Assembly: GCA_014773175.1 (NCBI GenBank)
Contig: VXCM01001297.1
Location: forward strand, 1 to 64,000
DNA: 64,000 nucleotides
DNA from: Lucifuga dentata
Taxonomy: Eukaryota; Chordata; Actinopteri; Ophidiiformes; Bythitidae
Direction of reading: 5' to 3'
Each line of letters begins with the position of its first letter. Position 1 is the stretch's first letter. The translations under genes and the position numbers were made by a program. Below are positions 21,804 to 32,184 of this stretch, in pieces. Under the pieces are notes generated by a model. That model saw nothing but the letters and a program-made list of their open reading frames with translations, had not been told where the DNA came from and did not search any database.

Positions 21804-22759
21804 GGCAAAGATGGCTTTTTGTAAAAATTGAGGAGCTTGATGATGAGACCATCTGTCCTCATTTTCAAGTAGCTTTCCATCTTCTTCAAAAGGTTTGAAA
21901 CCTCACTGTTGCTGCTTCGCTGTGTGCAGAAAAAGGTGATTGTGTTTGGTTGGGGTGTTGGAAGCTTGTGATCAATGTCCATCTTATGAGCTCCATCCAG
22001 CAGAGAGAACCTACTCTAGAGTACGAACTAAAAAGCATTTCAAGAACTTAATTCTGGTACCAAATAGGGGTCCTGGTTCTCTGTGGTGAAAGTTTCTGAG
22101 TTCCTGAAAAGGTTCCTGTATTCTTGATTTAGGGTGTTTTCAGAAGTAGTAGTCTGTCTGTTCTGGTTCTGATCAGGGACTAAATTGTTTCATTTTAAAG
22201 GTTGGTTTGGTTTGGGTTCACATAAAATCCAAATACATAAGCAAAAGTTACGTGAGAAAGAATGTTATGCTTTTTGATCAGAAATGTCTGGGCAGAAGAG
22301 GAAAATCAAACAGGAAAAACTAAAAAGAACAAAGATAGAATTGGGATACTTTCCTTATTAGTCAGAAACCTCTGCAGAATGAAAATCAAAACAGGAGAAA
22401 TTTACTATGCCGGGAAAACTAAATAACATGAATGATATTTGGATTTGGATATTTACCAAGTCACAGTCCTCATGTGGATCATATATGAATAAAACTATGG
22501 AGGCAGAAGCTGAATTTGACTTCAAGACAATGTGTGGAAAAACGACATGATGATATGAAGAAAACATGCTGCCTTCAGACACTGAACAGAATGGAGCAAC
22601 AAGTTTCAAGAGGTTTGCATTTTGTTTTACAGATCTGTGATAGAATCTATTCTCATTTTCTCAGTAAGGTGGTTCAACACAACCCAGGAAGGAAAACAGA
22701 GAGAATTATGTGCACAACACCTCAAGAAGCATCGGAATTAAACTCTCTGCTCTTAAAAG
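21804..22759. other. Intergenic DNA, no gene seen
   Basis: Moderately AT-rich. Part of the right side (about 22,500 onward) may already belong to the decayed LINE that follows, but I could not align it with confidence. Confidence 0.3.
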
Positions 22760-23349
22760 ATTTCATGGGTCACGTATGAAAAAACTGGGCTTAAAAATCT
22801 TAAAAGACCCCTCACATCCTGCTAATCCTCTTTCAAATCTCTCCCTTCAGGAAAAAGGCTCAAATCTCAAATTTCTCCCCTCAAAGACAACCAGATTCAG
22901 GAACAGCACACATACATCTGTGATCTATGTTTGAAATGATTCTCAGGATTTAACTTTTAATTGTTTCTACCAGGGTCGGATTGGCCATCAGGAGAGGCGG
23001 GACTTTTCCCAGTGGGCCGCAGCCATCTGTGGGCCGGTAGCCCCCATCCCCCCCTGTCGACAACTNCCCCCCACCATGAACAGTAAAAATTAGCATCCCA
23101 ATCTGACTCTGGTTTCTACTAGCTGTTAAGATCCAACTTTATGTTAAATGTAGTTTAGCTCTGATTGAATTTTGTAGTTTTTAGCTGTTATTTAGCATTT
23201 TTAATGAGTCTTAGGACTCACTTCTTAGATTTATTAGATATATATGTGCAATGAGTGACTGTTGTATGTTTGTCTATTTATTATGAGCACACTGAGACAA
23301 ATTCCAATCAACTGTAAGTTGACAAGGCAATAAAGTATTGTATTGTATA
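22760..23349 (+). mobile_element. LINE 3' end (CR1/L2/Rex-like), decayed
   Basis: On the plus strand residues DPSHPANPLSN and, further on, KTTRFRNS match the conserved C-terminal pattern 'DPSHP...RTxRFRNSFFP' of fish non-LTR reverse transcriptases. A 3' UTR follows, ending in 'ggcaataaagtattgtattgtat', a usual LINE tail form. It is interrupted by a small hAT-type element at 22,971-23,111. Confidence 0.7.
22971..23111. mobile_element. Short hAT-type MITE nested in the LINE
   Basis: Inverted ends CAGGGTCGGATTGG and CCAATCTGACTCTG, flanked by a perfect 8 bp target duplication GTTTCTAC (22,963-22,970 and 23,112-23,119), as expected for hAT. It contains one N at 23,066 in a C-rich run. It has no coding capacity. 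Confidence 0.9.
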
Positions 23350-23548
23350 CGGAGAACATATAAAACATGCTAACCTTCATCATGTTCATCTGAAAACGTG
23401 TTAAGATTGATGTATTACAAGCGTTTCACAGCATTCGCTTCAGTTGCTGTGTCTAATCAAAGCTTAGTTTAACTATGGTAAAGTTTTACGTTTGGCAGCT
23501 GATACAGTTTGAAGTAGGGGATATCGGATGAGCAAACAAACTTTACTG

Positions 23549-23905
23549 TACTTGTATCCATTCATTTTTCTCCACTTATCTGGGACTGGGTCACGATGGC
23601 AACAGGCCAAGCAAGGTAGTCCAGACGTCCCTCTACCATCCACATTCTCCACCTCCTCCTGGGGGATTCCGAGGCATTCCCACGCCAGACAAGATACGTA
23701 ATCCCTCCATCATGTTCTGGGTCTGCCCCAGGGTCTCCTCCCAGGTGGACATGTCCAGAAAACCTCCAAGGTGAGGCGTCCTGATCAGGTGCCCAAACCA
23801 CATCAACTGTTTCCTTTCAATGTGAAGGAATAACAGTTCTACTTTGGGCCTCTCCTGGACATCCGTACTCCTCATCCAATCCCAAAGCATGAGGAATACA
23901 CAAAC
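23549..23905 (-). mobile_element. LINE ORF2 C-terminal remnant
   Basis: Minus-strand translation gives residues such as ERKQLMWFGHLIRTP and QTQNMMEG in mixed frames. This matches the very common fish LINE pattern 'ERSQLRWFGHLxRMP...GRPRTRWRDYISRLAWERLG'. Frames are broken by indels and stops. It is an old remnant with no preserved ends. Confidence 0.75.
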
Positions 23906-24299
23906 CTCTCAGGTCCTCTAGATCAACCAATAGATGAATAGATTTCCTCATAGTTGGTTTGAGACAAACCGCTCAGCAGTTCAGTTGGAATAGGGTCCAT
24001 GAGGGGGTTGATTGCCATGTTCAGATATGCCCAAACCCTCCAGGGTTCGAAGCAAAAGCTAAAAACAAACTAGTTGTGAATTTACCCTTAGAGTTCCAGA
24101 CGGTCCCACTTTTCCTTTTCCACACCGTAGAGGGAAATTTCAAAGTCTGCCACATATCTTTGTTGGACTTTATTCAGACTTGTTGACACATTGAGGGCAA
24201 CTGCAGAATTTAGAACAGAGAGAAAAAAAGACACATTTAAAGTGGTGCTTGATTTTTACATTTAACATAAAGGTAAACTTCACTCAAATGTCACTCGTC

Positions 24300-24630
24300 T
24301 TGATTTCATTCTTTCCCTCCTTTCTCCCTTCTTTCCAGTTTTCTTCTTCCATTCTTTTCCTTTTTCTTTCCTTCCACTAATCTTCCTGTTACTCCATCCC
24401 TTCTATTTTCTCATTTTCTTCCATCTATATTAATTTCCAAATTTTCTTACTTCTTCTCTTCTTTCCTTTTTATTTTTCTTTCATTTTTTCTTAACATTTT
24501 CCTCTTTCTTTTCTTCCCTTTATCCTTCCCCCATTGTTGTACTTACTTTCTTCTTTTCTTCCTTTTTTATGCCTGTCCTTCCTTTGTTTTTAATTTTTTT
24601 TCTTTTCTTTCTCCTCTCTTTTATGTATCT
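24300..24630. repeat. ~330 bp polypyrimidine tract
   Basis: Almost pure C/T on the plus strand (CTTTCCCTCCTTTCTCCC and similar), with few purines. It is probably a decayed TTCC/TTTC microsatellite. A similar tract lies at about 31,240-31,880. Confidence 0.85.
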
Positions 24631-24639
24631 AAAAGGTAA

Positions 24640-25619
24640 AATCCCCCAAACTGGAGATTTTCATGAGGTTTTTATCTGACAGTGACACTAAACTACTGTT
24701 CTTCATGGCAGTTTGGATATTTGAGTACATTTTATGCAAATATGATTTGACATAAGTAAAATATGATAGACTTTTACTTGTATTTTATTGATTTAAGTGG
24801 TTCTGAGCACTTCTTCTGGGATGAAAATATTGCAAAATGACATCAGACACAGACTGTCCTTGAGGACGACTGTTATATTGACACATGGCTGAAATACGTT
24901 CCTATTACCCGAAGATTTACTGCTCTGTCAGATTTCTGAGATCATTTTATGCATAAAATCTCCTTCGTAATATGGAGAGAGATGGAAACATTTCCATAAA
25001 CCCACATTTCCAGCAGTGCTTTGTCTTTCTGTCTGTGTTAAATGATGGAGGAGGACAGATTCCACGCTCAGGATCCGTTTCCAGGTTTGACTGCAGCTTC
25101 CTTCCTCCCTGTCACCGTGGAGATGCAGAACATTGAGGCCGCTGGTATCCTAGCAGCTGCAGCCGGCAGCGTTTGTTGGCACGGAAACAGAACAGAAGCT
25201 TAGAGACACACAGAGAGAAAACAGGCTTTTCAGCTCTCTGTAAATAAGGAGAATGCAGAATGTGAAGCCGCCACAGATCTGCAAACACCAGCTGGATTAC
25301 TCAGAGTGGTTGTTACCCACTCAGATGCCCAGTAAAAATAAACACGTATCAGCGGTAAAAGGTACTTAACTAACACAGTCAGTGTGAAGAATGGCTCCTG
25401 TGAAATGAAAATTCCCCCAAAATTGAAGACATGAGGCTATTTTACCAGCTTGATGATAATAAACATCCACAAAACTGACTTTTAAAATAAGTCGGTTATG
25501 AAAGAATAAAACCATGCATCTCCAGTTTGGGGGATTTTCCTGCTTCCTGCTCTCCTGCTTTAGCTTTGTTTAAGGATTACACACCTCTGTCTGAATTCTC
25601 ACCTCTTTCCTTTCTCTAA

Positions 25620-25620
<1 letters not shown>
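24640..25620. other. Intergenic DNA, no gene seen
   Basis: A ~70 bp piece at 24,650-24,715 ('gaggtttttatctgacag...') resembles one at 33,735-33,795, in both cases beside a pyrimidine-rich tract, so a small dispersed repeat is likely. About 25,040-25,200 is GC-richer and unique. Confidence 0.3.
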
Positions 25621-25663
<43 letters not shown>

Positions 25664-25786
25664 AATCAAGTTTTTTTTGTATAGCCCAATATTACATACA
25701 AATTCTCAAAGGGCTTTACAGGCCCACACATTAAAGGATTAATTGGAGGCCCAAGCCCTCTAAGAAGACAAGGAAAAGCTCACTGA

Positions 25787-25818
<32 letters not shown>

Positions 25819-25941
25819 AATCAAGTTTTTTTTGTATAGCCCAATATTACATACAAATTCTCAAAGGGCTTTACAGGCCCACACATTAAAGGATTAATTG
25901 GAGGCCCAAGCCCTCTAAGAAGACAAGGAAAAGCTCACTGA

Positions 25942-25985
<44 letters not shown>

Positions 25986-25986
25986 A
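25621..25986. repeat. (AAAG)n with a 155-bp unit in tandem
   Basis: Three AAAG arrays (25,621-25,664; 25,787-25,820; 25,940-25,986) separated by two identical ~120 bp blocks starting TCAAGTTTTTTTTGTATAGC at 25,666 and 25,821. The block resembles a common fish LINE/SINE 3' module ('gtatagcccaatat...caaagggctttac'). Confidence 0.9.
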
Positions 25987-26040
25987 AACATGGAATAGAA
26001 CGATTTTATGAGATTTGTTTTGACATTTTCAAGTTGAAAA

Positions 26041-26125
26041 AGAAAGAGAGAAAGGAAGGAAAGAAGGAAGGAAAGAAACAAGGAATAAAGGAAAGAAGAA
26101 AGGACAAGAAGGAAAGAAAAAAGTT
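26041..26125. repeat. Imperfect A/G-rich tract
   Basis: Decayed (AAGG)/(AAAG) array following the tandem block. Confidence 0.8.
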
Positions 26126-26747
26126 GATCTGGTGTGAGTTTGAATCTGCAAAGTAACAAATGGAGGAAAAGCAAAAAGACTTAAAGACTTCTAAAATAGA
26201 AATACTCAGGCAAAGTACCAGCACCTCAAATACAGTACTTGAGTAAATGTGCTTAGTTACTTTATACATCTGCTTAAACCTTAGACATCAGATGATATTG
26301 GCACAGAAATGCTGGAGTGTGTCTGTGAATTAATTATGAGCTCTGAGAGTTCCAATTGGCTGAATTCATCACTGTGATTTATGCAAATAAGCCACGCCCC
26401 TTTCTGCTGCTGGTTCACGTCTGGTTTTCCTCCAATTAAGAGTTAGTATATTCCAGCTGATAGAGGCTAAAATCTCCTCTCTGAGCTTATTAAAGTGTCA
26501 TCAGAGTTTTTCTGGAGCAGCAGATCTCAGCTCAAATAACAGATTTTTACTTAATGATGCTGCCTTTGTTGTCTGTCGTTACAAACTGAGAGTGAAACAG
26601 ACATAAGAAAAACTTCATGATTTATAATGTCTTTAAAGTGACATAACACTTATTTAAAATATTTGTATGGTTTTAATCATGTTTTTAATAGAGGAACATA
26701 ACCAGGATCTATGGACATGAAGAATTCTCTCCCAAATGTGTCAATAG
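26126..26747. other. Intergenic DNA with an octamer-containing block
   Basis: No gene. The segment 26,320-26,550 is repeat-free and has an octamer ATGCAAAT next to GCCACGCCCC (see findings). Confidence 0.3.
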
Positions 26748-27323
26748 TTAAAGGACCATACCACTCATTTTGCATGTTTGAGCCTAATATATTCAATTTT
26801 CATACAAGTAACCTTACTGACAATTATTTACCAAAGCATACTACTGGAACAGTGAATTAAAAATGTTTTTCCTACCTTTCCTACCATTGGTTTCAGTTCA
26901 TTCTGCTATTAAAATCAACTTGTTGATACTTGAAATGTTCTTGGGATAGGTAATCCATCATCACCAACAAGACGCGTATTCAGGTTTTTTTTAGAAGTTA
27001 ATTAATTTTAGCATTTAAGCTCAATAAAAAGCGTGGAGTGAATGTATGCCTCCACTGGAGAATATAGTCCCAAAAGAAGACCTGCGTTTATGGAAAAAAT
27101 TTAAAGGGCCGTGACTTCATAAGGCTACGTAACTATTAGCAGGAGAAACATGGATTTTTAAAGTGGGTGTATCACTTGATTTTGAAAGATTAAGAGATTT
27201 TGCAAAATATCATGAAAGCTGAAATACGGTTTTCTTCTTTCGGAAAATTGTCAGTAACGTAACGTGTATGAAAGTTGAATATATTAGGCTCAAACATGTA
27301 GAATGGGTGGTATGGTCCTTTAA
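26748..27323 (+). mobile_element. TTAA-MITE, subfamily A, full length
   Basis: TTAA at both ends, 576 bp, with standard subfamily A interior ('cttcataaggctacgtaac', 'gactatattctcc' complement). It lies about 300 bp beyond the proposed IMMP2L poly-A site. Confidence 0.85.
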
Positions 27324-27614
27324 AAAAAAATCGCCTGATATTTCTGAGTGTATGGATGGTTTCTATTCCAGAGTCCCAATGACAATACTAAACTTTCATC
27401 TAGCAAATTTCTTTTTATTCAGGTTCCATGAAAAGGAAACAAAATCAAAGTCATCAGTGAGCTAGCTTTAGCTTTCGTTTAGCTTTCGAGTCCAGTAATA
27501 AAGCCGAATCTTGGAAGAAACTTACAGTTTTAGCAGTTTTAATGGTATATGCAAACATCAAGGAGGAAGGGTGAAAGTCTGGCGTCCACAGAGCTGACGC
27601 CTCAAAGACAAACA

Positions 27615-28382
27615 CAAAATAACACTGTTTGACAGAATTTTATTCCCTCTCGGATTCTGGAACTCTATAAACAACACAGTCTAAAGTTATGTTAGGGTTA
27701 CACTAAAAGCTGAAAACAAACAGATTTCCAGAGGTTTTTTGTTTTTTTTTCTAGAGATGAAACTACAGCCTGACGTCTCAAACAGGTATTAAACATGTTC
27801 CATGAAAACTGAATAAAGGTGATGTTGGTCTAAAAACCTGTAAATGTCAAAGGTTTGAGCCTCAGTTGTTTGGTTTCTGTGTGGGAGAGGATTCATCCAT
27901 CAGGAATCAGTTGCAGGAAAATAACAATCAGAAATTATTAAAACTGTTAAGAATTGATGCATATTGTGTTGCGATTGTGTGCAGACTGAGCAACATGAGG
28001 TCACCACAGGTCAATGATTGTCCGTTGTAGCTCCATTTCAATCCATTGACAGATTTCCAGTTCTCTGCAACTTTTAATCAAGAAGTTGCATCTATTAGGG
28101 ATGATGCTAAACTCTAAACTAAAATTAACTTCCTTACTATTTTAAATATTTCTCCTTAACTGAGTGCAGCGACACACTGAGCGAGTCGCAGTGTGACACG
28201 ACTGCGACACAAAACACAAAGTAACATGTTAAACTTTACTTCCTGAAGTGAAGATGCAGAATCAGAGAGGATTTGTTTCTATGAACATGTCTTTGCAGAA
28301 ACAAATGGCAATACAACATGTGTGAAGTTTATGTGTACGATCATGTAAAAAAAAGTAATGGACACGTCATCTGAGAGCATGT

Positions 28383-28435
<53 letters not shown>

Positions 28436-28439
28436 NTGT
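27615..28439 (-). other. IMMP2L: Probable 3' UTR and poly-A site of IMMP2L
   Basis: Inferred from the stop codon at 28,440-28,442 and the first canonical minus-strand AATAAA at 27,639-27,644, about 800 nt further along the transcript. That signal is followed on the minus strand by a GT/T-rich element (GTGTTATTTTGTGTTTG), the usual cleavage-site context. A weaker ATTAAA at 28,073-28,078 is an alternative. The UTR begins almost immediately with a CA repeat. Confidence 0.5.
28384..28435. repeat. (GT)n microsatellite next to the IMMP2L stop codon
   Basis: About 25 GT units ending at the N at 28,436, only four bases from the TGA triplet. It lies in the predicted 3' UTR, where the transcript carries (CA)n. 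Confidence 0.95.
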
Positions 28440-28565
28440 TCATTCCTCCTCTTCCTTGGTGTCCAGTGGTCCTCGGTTCGGGGGCAGGGACGGTCTGATT
28501 CGTTGCCAGCGACTGGGCGGCCAGATGATGTAAGAGGCCCGACCGTGAAGCAGCCCGACAGACAC
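28440..28565 (-). CDS. IMMP2L: IMMP2L last coding exon (mitochondrial inner membrane protease subunit 2)
   Basis: A minus-strand exon of 126 bp (41 codons plus TGA). The acceptor is TTTTATTTTTCAG|GTG at 28,566-28,567. It reads VSVGLLHGRASYIIWPP, then SRWQRIRP, ending DTKEEEE-stop. The SLGLLHxxAxxILWPPxRWQ pattern and acidic end are those of the C-terminus of vertebrate IMMP2L, known from the human protein. IMMP2L is the second catalytic subunit of the inner-membrane protease (Imp2 in yeast, S26 signal peptidase family), which trims sorting signals of intermembrane-space proteins such as cytochrome c1 and mitochondrial GPD2. The exon starts in phase 0, matching the end of the exon at 36,844-36,946. 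An N lies four bases past the stop, so the immediate UTR is uncertain but the stop itself is read clearly. Confidence 0.95.
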   Translation of the reverse strand: MSVGLLHGRASYIIWPPSRWQRIRPSLPPNRGPLDTKEEEE

Positions 28566-28729
28566 CTGAAAAATAAAACAACCACCTACATTACCAGCAA
28601 CCAAAAAATCTGACCTATTATCACAAACTTTACATAATGCATTTCATGTTTGTCATTATTAAAACTACACACATCTACATTTGATGGTGAAAATGGAAGT
28701 GTGCTTGCTGCTTGTGTAGGACTTGCTGT

Positions 28730-28955
28730 GCGTTGCTAGGTGACTAGCTCCCATACTGTTAGAGGATTGTTGGTAGGTGGTTGTGCTGGTAGGTGGTTGT
28801 GTGGTATATTCGGTGGTTGCTGGGGTGTTGTAGGTGTTGCTCTGATGTTTTGATTGGTTGCCAGGGTGTTGGTAGTGGGTTCCTATGGTGTTTAGAGCAG
28901 CTGCTAGGGTGTTGCTTGGTGTTTGCTTCTGTGTTCTAGGTGGTTGCTAGGGTGT
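28730..28955. repeat. Degenerate minisatellite (GGTGGTTGCTAGGGTGTT-like units)
   Basis: Irregular repeats of 'ggtggttg', 'gctagggtgtt' and 'ggtgttgct' on the plus strand. Unit length is variable and copies are diverged. Confidence 0.75.
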
Positions 28956-29284
28956 TCCAGAATTGTTGTTTTTATAGTTTTTGTCTAGTCATATTTTAAG
29001 GCAATATGCTAAATATACAGTCCCTGTTGGCAGTATCCTTGTTCAATGTTGGGATAAACGTTTCCACTTTAACAAGTGGGAAATGTGTTGCCTAGTAACA
29101 GCGGCATTAAAAAAAAAAAAAAAAAAAAGCAATGGTGTTGTTCAAGTTTCTCTTTAATCAAAATCAGATGCTTTTTGTTATGTTTTTCATCTCCCTCACG
29201 ATTCAACATGTGCGACTTTGCTTGGTGTGTTTAACAATGACGTCAAAAATGTTCAGAGAACTTTCTAACTTTTAAATTCAGTAC

Positions 29285-29495
29285 ATGCATGTCAGGTGAA
29301 CTGGGAACTCTAAATTGCCCGTAGGTGTGAATGAGAGTGTGAATGAGTTTGTCTCTGTGTCAGCCCTGCGATAGACTGGTGATCTGTCCAGGATATACCC
29401 CGCCTCTCACCCTATGACCTCTGGGATAGGCTCCAGCCCCCCGTGACCCTCTACAGGACAAACAGGTTTAGAAAATGGATGGATGGATGGATGGA
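29285..29495 (+). mobile_element. LINE 3' end with (ATGG)n tail
   Basis: Same module as at 14,615 ('cagccctgcgatagactgg', 'ctccagccccc', ATGG tail) but longer at the 5' side ('aactctaaattgcccgtaggtg'). It is bracketed by an 11 bp direct repeat AAATTCAGTAC (29,274-29,284 and 29,496-29,506), which fits a target-site duplication. Confidence 0.85.
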
Positions 29496-29897
29496 AATTC
29501 AGTACGCTATTAAAATCAACTTGTAGAGACTTGAAACACGCTTGAGACATGTAATCCATCACAGTGAACAACACGTCCACTGGTTTTTTTTGAAGAAGTA
29601 ACTTTATTTAACCGATCCAACACGGAGCTGCATGATCCAACAAGGAGATGTATTTCTCCGCCACGAAATATAGTCCCAGGAGAAGTCGGCTTTTACAGAG
29701 AAATCTACAATCATGCATAAGTGATAAGTTTAAGGTGGGTATGTTATCTGAACATTTGATTTTGAAAGCTTAGGAGATTTGAAAAAAATAACAGGAAAAC
29801 TAAAATGTTTTGGAAAATGGGTTGTCAGTAATGTAACACATGTGGGTTGTATATATATTTGGCTCAAACATGCACAATCACTAGAATGGTCCTTTAA
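29496..29897 (+). mobile_element. TTAA-MITE, subfamily B, left end missing
   Basis: Starts within the family sequence at 'gctattaaaatcaacttgtag' immediately after the LINE tail and ends with TAGAATGGTCCTTTAA. The left arm is absent. Confidence 0.8.
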
Positions 29898-32184
29898 CAT
29901 GCATAAAATGATGATAGACAAGTTGCTTGCATCATTACAGTAATTGCAAAATAAATAATTTTTGCATTTTAACAGTATATAGTGTTTAGTTGTTGAACAC
30001 TTAATGTTGTAATATTCAATATTTATGCACTTCTACCTTATTTTGCTATAGTTGTTAAATACTTTATCATATGTTGTATTTGATTTTGATTGTTTCACAA
30101 AAAACTTTGTTGTCCGTAGGCTGTAATGTAACTTTCAAAGGATAGTAGCTGATGATTTATAAATTTAAATATGTTTATGTTACTTTACTGGTGATCATTA
30201 CAGAGCCGTGACGTCCGTCATCGATAAGCTGACCGTTGTTTGTGCTTTTCGTACGGTAAACCTGAGCCAACGTGACCTCCTGTCCTCGTGCCAAGGTACC
30301 AGAAGTTACATCAACTGATTCCAGATTTAAAAACAGCCACAGAAACTTACTTTTTTTTTTCTCCTGTGTAACAGAATAACTACAAGATTTAATTTGTCTC
30401 CCAGGCAGCAATAAGAAAAATAATTCTATCACTGCTGTGATGCATAAAGAGCAATGAGTTAAGCGCTCCTTTTAAAGTGATGAGCCCATGTGCTAGCACT
30501 GATTTTATTGGCATTATAAAAATGAAGACTAAATATGGCGACGAGCCTGCATGTGTGTAGAAATCTTTACAACAGATGCTCATTTGGGTAAAATTTAAAA
30601 CGTCTGCGTTCTGCTGCAAAGACTCGCACATCATCAACAAAAAACACGATTTAAACCGGCAAAACGCTGCGCTGTTGTTTGACGTGGAGCTCAGGGTTGC
30701 AATTAGAGCTAATTTGCATAAAGTCAAACACGTTCACACACACACACACGCGCACACACACATGCAAATGTCAAAACCTTCCAGTAACAGCTGTAATCTC
30801 TGAAAATCTGTTGTCTATATTAAAAAACACCAGGCTGTGTTCATGTTAATTTTGGGAGTAACCTTTAGATTGTCGTGGTCAGGCTCGTACGTTCTGATGC
30901 TGGCTGCAGACAGACGAGGATTGTTTGATTAGAATCTCAGGGCGTCCTGGTGGGGGAGGTGGGGGATCAAAAACACCTCCACCATCCATTTTAATAACAC
31001 AGAGGAAGGAAGCAGCTGGTTAACACTGACTGGAAGCTGAAGAACAGATTGGAGAAACAGGCAGCGAGAAAAGTCCATTTTTTAATTTATTTTGCATGTT
31101 TTATACAAACTTTGACTCAGAATATTCTATAAATCTGGTTTGAAGCAGCTCAGAGCTGCGTGACATAATGACCAACATGAAGGAAACTGAAGAGAAAGAG
31201 ATGATTTCCAAGCTTCACAATTGTGTAAAAAAGCTGCAATATATTCTAAAAGCTTCCTTCTTTGGTTCCTTAATTTCTTCTTTTGTGCCTTGCTCTCTTG
31301 TTTCTTCACTTGGTCCTTTAAATGCTTCTGTGATTCATTGTTTCTTCTTTTCTGGTGTTTTGTTTCCTTGTTTGCTATCTGTTACATGTTCATTTGATTT
31401 CTTCCTTGATTTTTTCTTTCATTTTTCAGTCCCTTGTTTCCTTATTTGGTTATTTACTTCCTTGTTTACTTCCTTAGTCCCTTTTCTCATTGTGCTCTTT
31501 ACTTTCTAAATCCTTTGTTTAATATTGCTGTTTTAATTTTGTTACTTTGGATCATACTTTAATTCCTTAATCCCATTTTCCATAATTAGTTCCCTGGTTC
31601 CTTCTTTGTGCAGTCTTTTCTCTGATAGATTAGTTCTTTGGTTCTTTCTTTGGTTCCTTCGTTCCTTCTTTCATTTCTGGATTCCTTAGTTTATTTTAGG
31701 TTAACTGGCTTCCTGCTCTTTCATTTCTTTGGTTTCTTAGTTCTTTGTTTCCTTACAAGTTTCTTTGGTTCCTTCTTTGATTCATTTGGTTCCTTAATTC
31801 ATTATTAGTTTTTTTCGTTCCTTCATTCGTTTGTTCGTTCGTTCCTTCCTTCCTTCCTTCCTTCCTTCCTAAATCAGAGTACAGGATGTAAAGATCGAGC
31901 AGGCTGAGTCTCTCTGGTATCGATTAACAATCCTATTAAACCCCTACAGAGGTATTCTGCTCATTTTGTGCTTTGGCCTCAGTAAAAATCTTATTTATTG
32001 CACCTTTAAACATCTTAATAATCCATTTGTTCCCATCAACTGACATCAAATCTGGACTTTTCAGTGTACATTCACAGTTTTCCCCATTCCAAACTTTACT
32101 TCATCTTGAAAAACAGTCTTCATTTGTCGATACTTAAATTTTAACATAAAGAGACCAGAAAATACATCTGCCATGGCACTGCAC
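29898..32184. other. Intronic DNA with pyrimidine-rich tract, no gene
   Basis: A short (CA)n lies at 30,735-30,765. About 31,240-31,880 is a long T/C-rich tract with decayed TTCCTT/TTTGG words ending in (TTCC)n at 31,843-31,870. Plus-strand open frames across it are composition artefacts. Confidence 0.4.

Noticed and set aside
26006..26269. Phe/Leu/Ser-rich minus-strand frames
   Set aside because: Translation of AAAG/AAGG repeats.
31168..31509. 113-codon plus-strand frame
   Set aside because: Lies in a T/C-rich tract; composition artefact.
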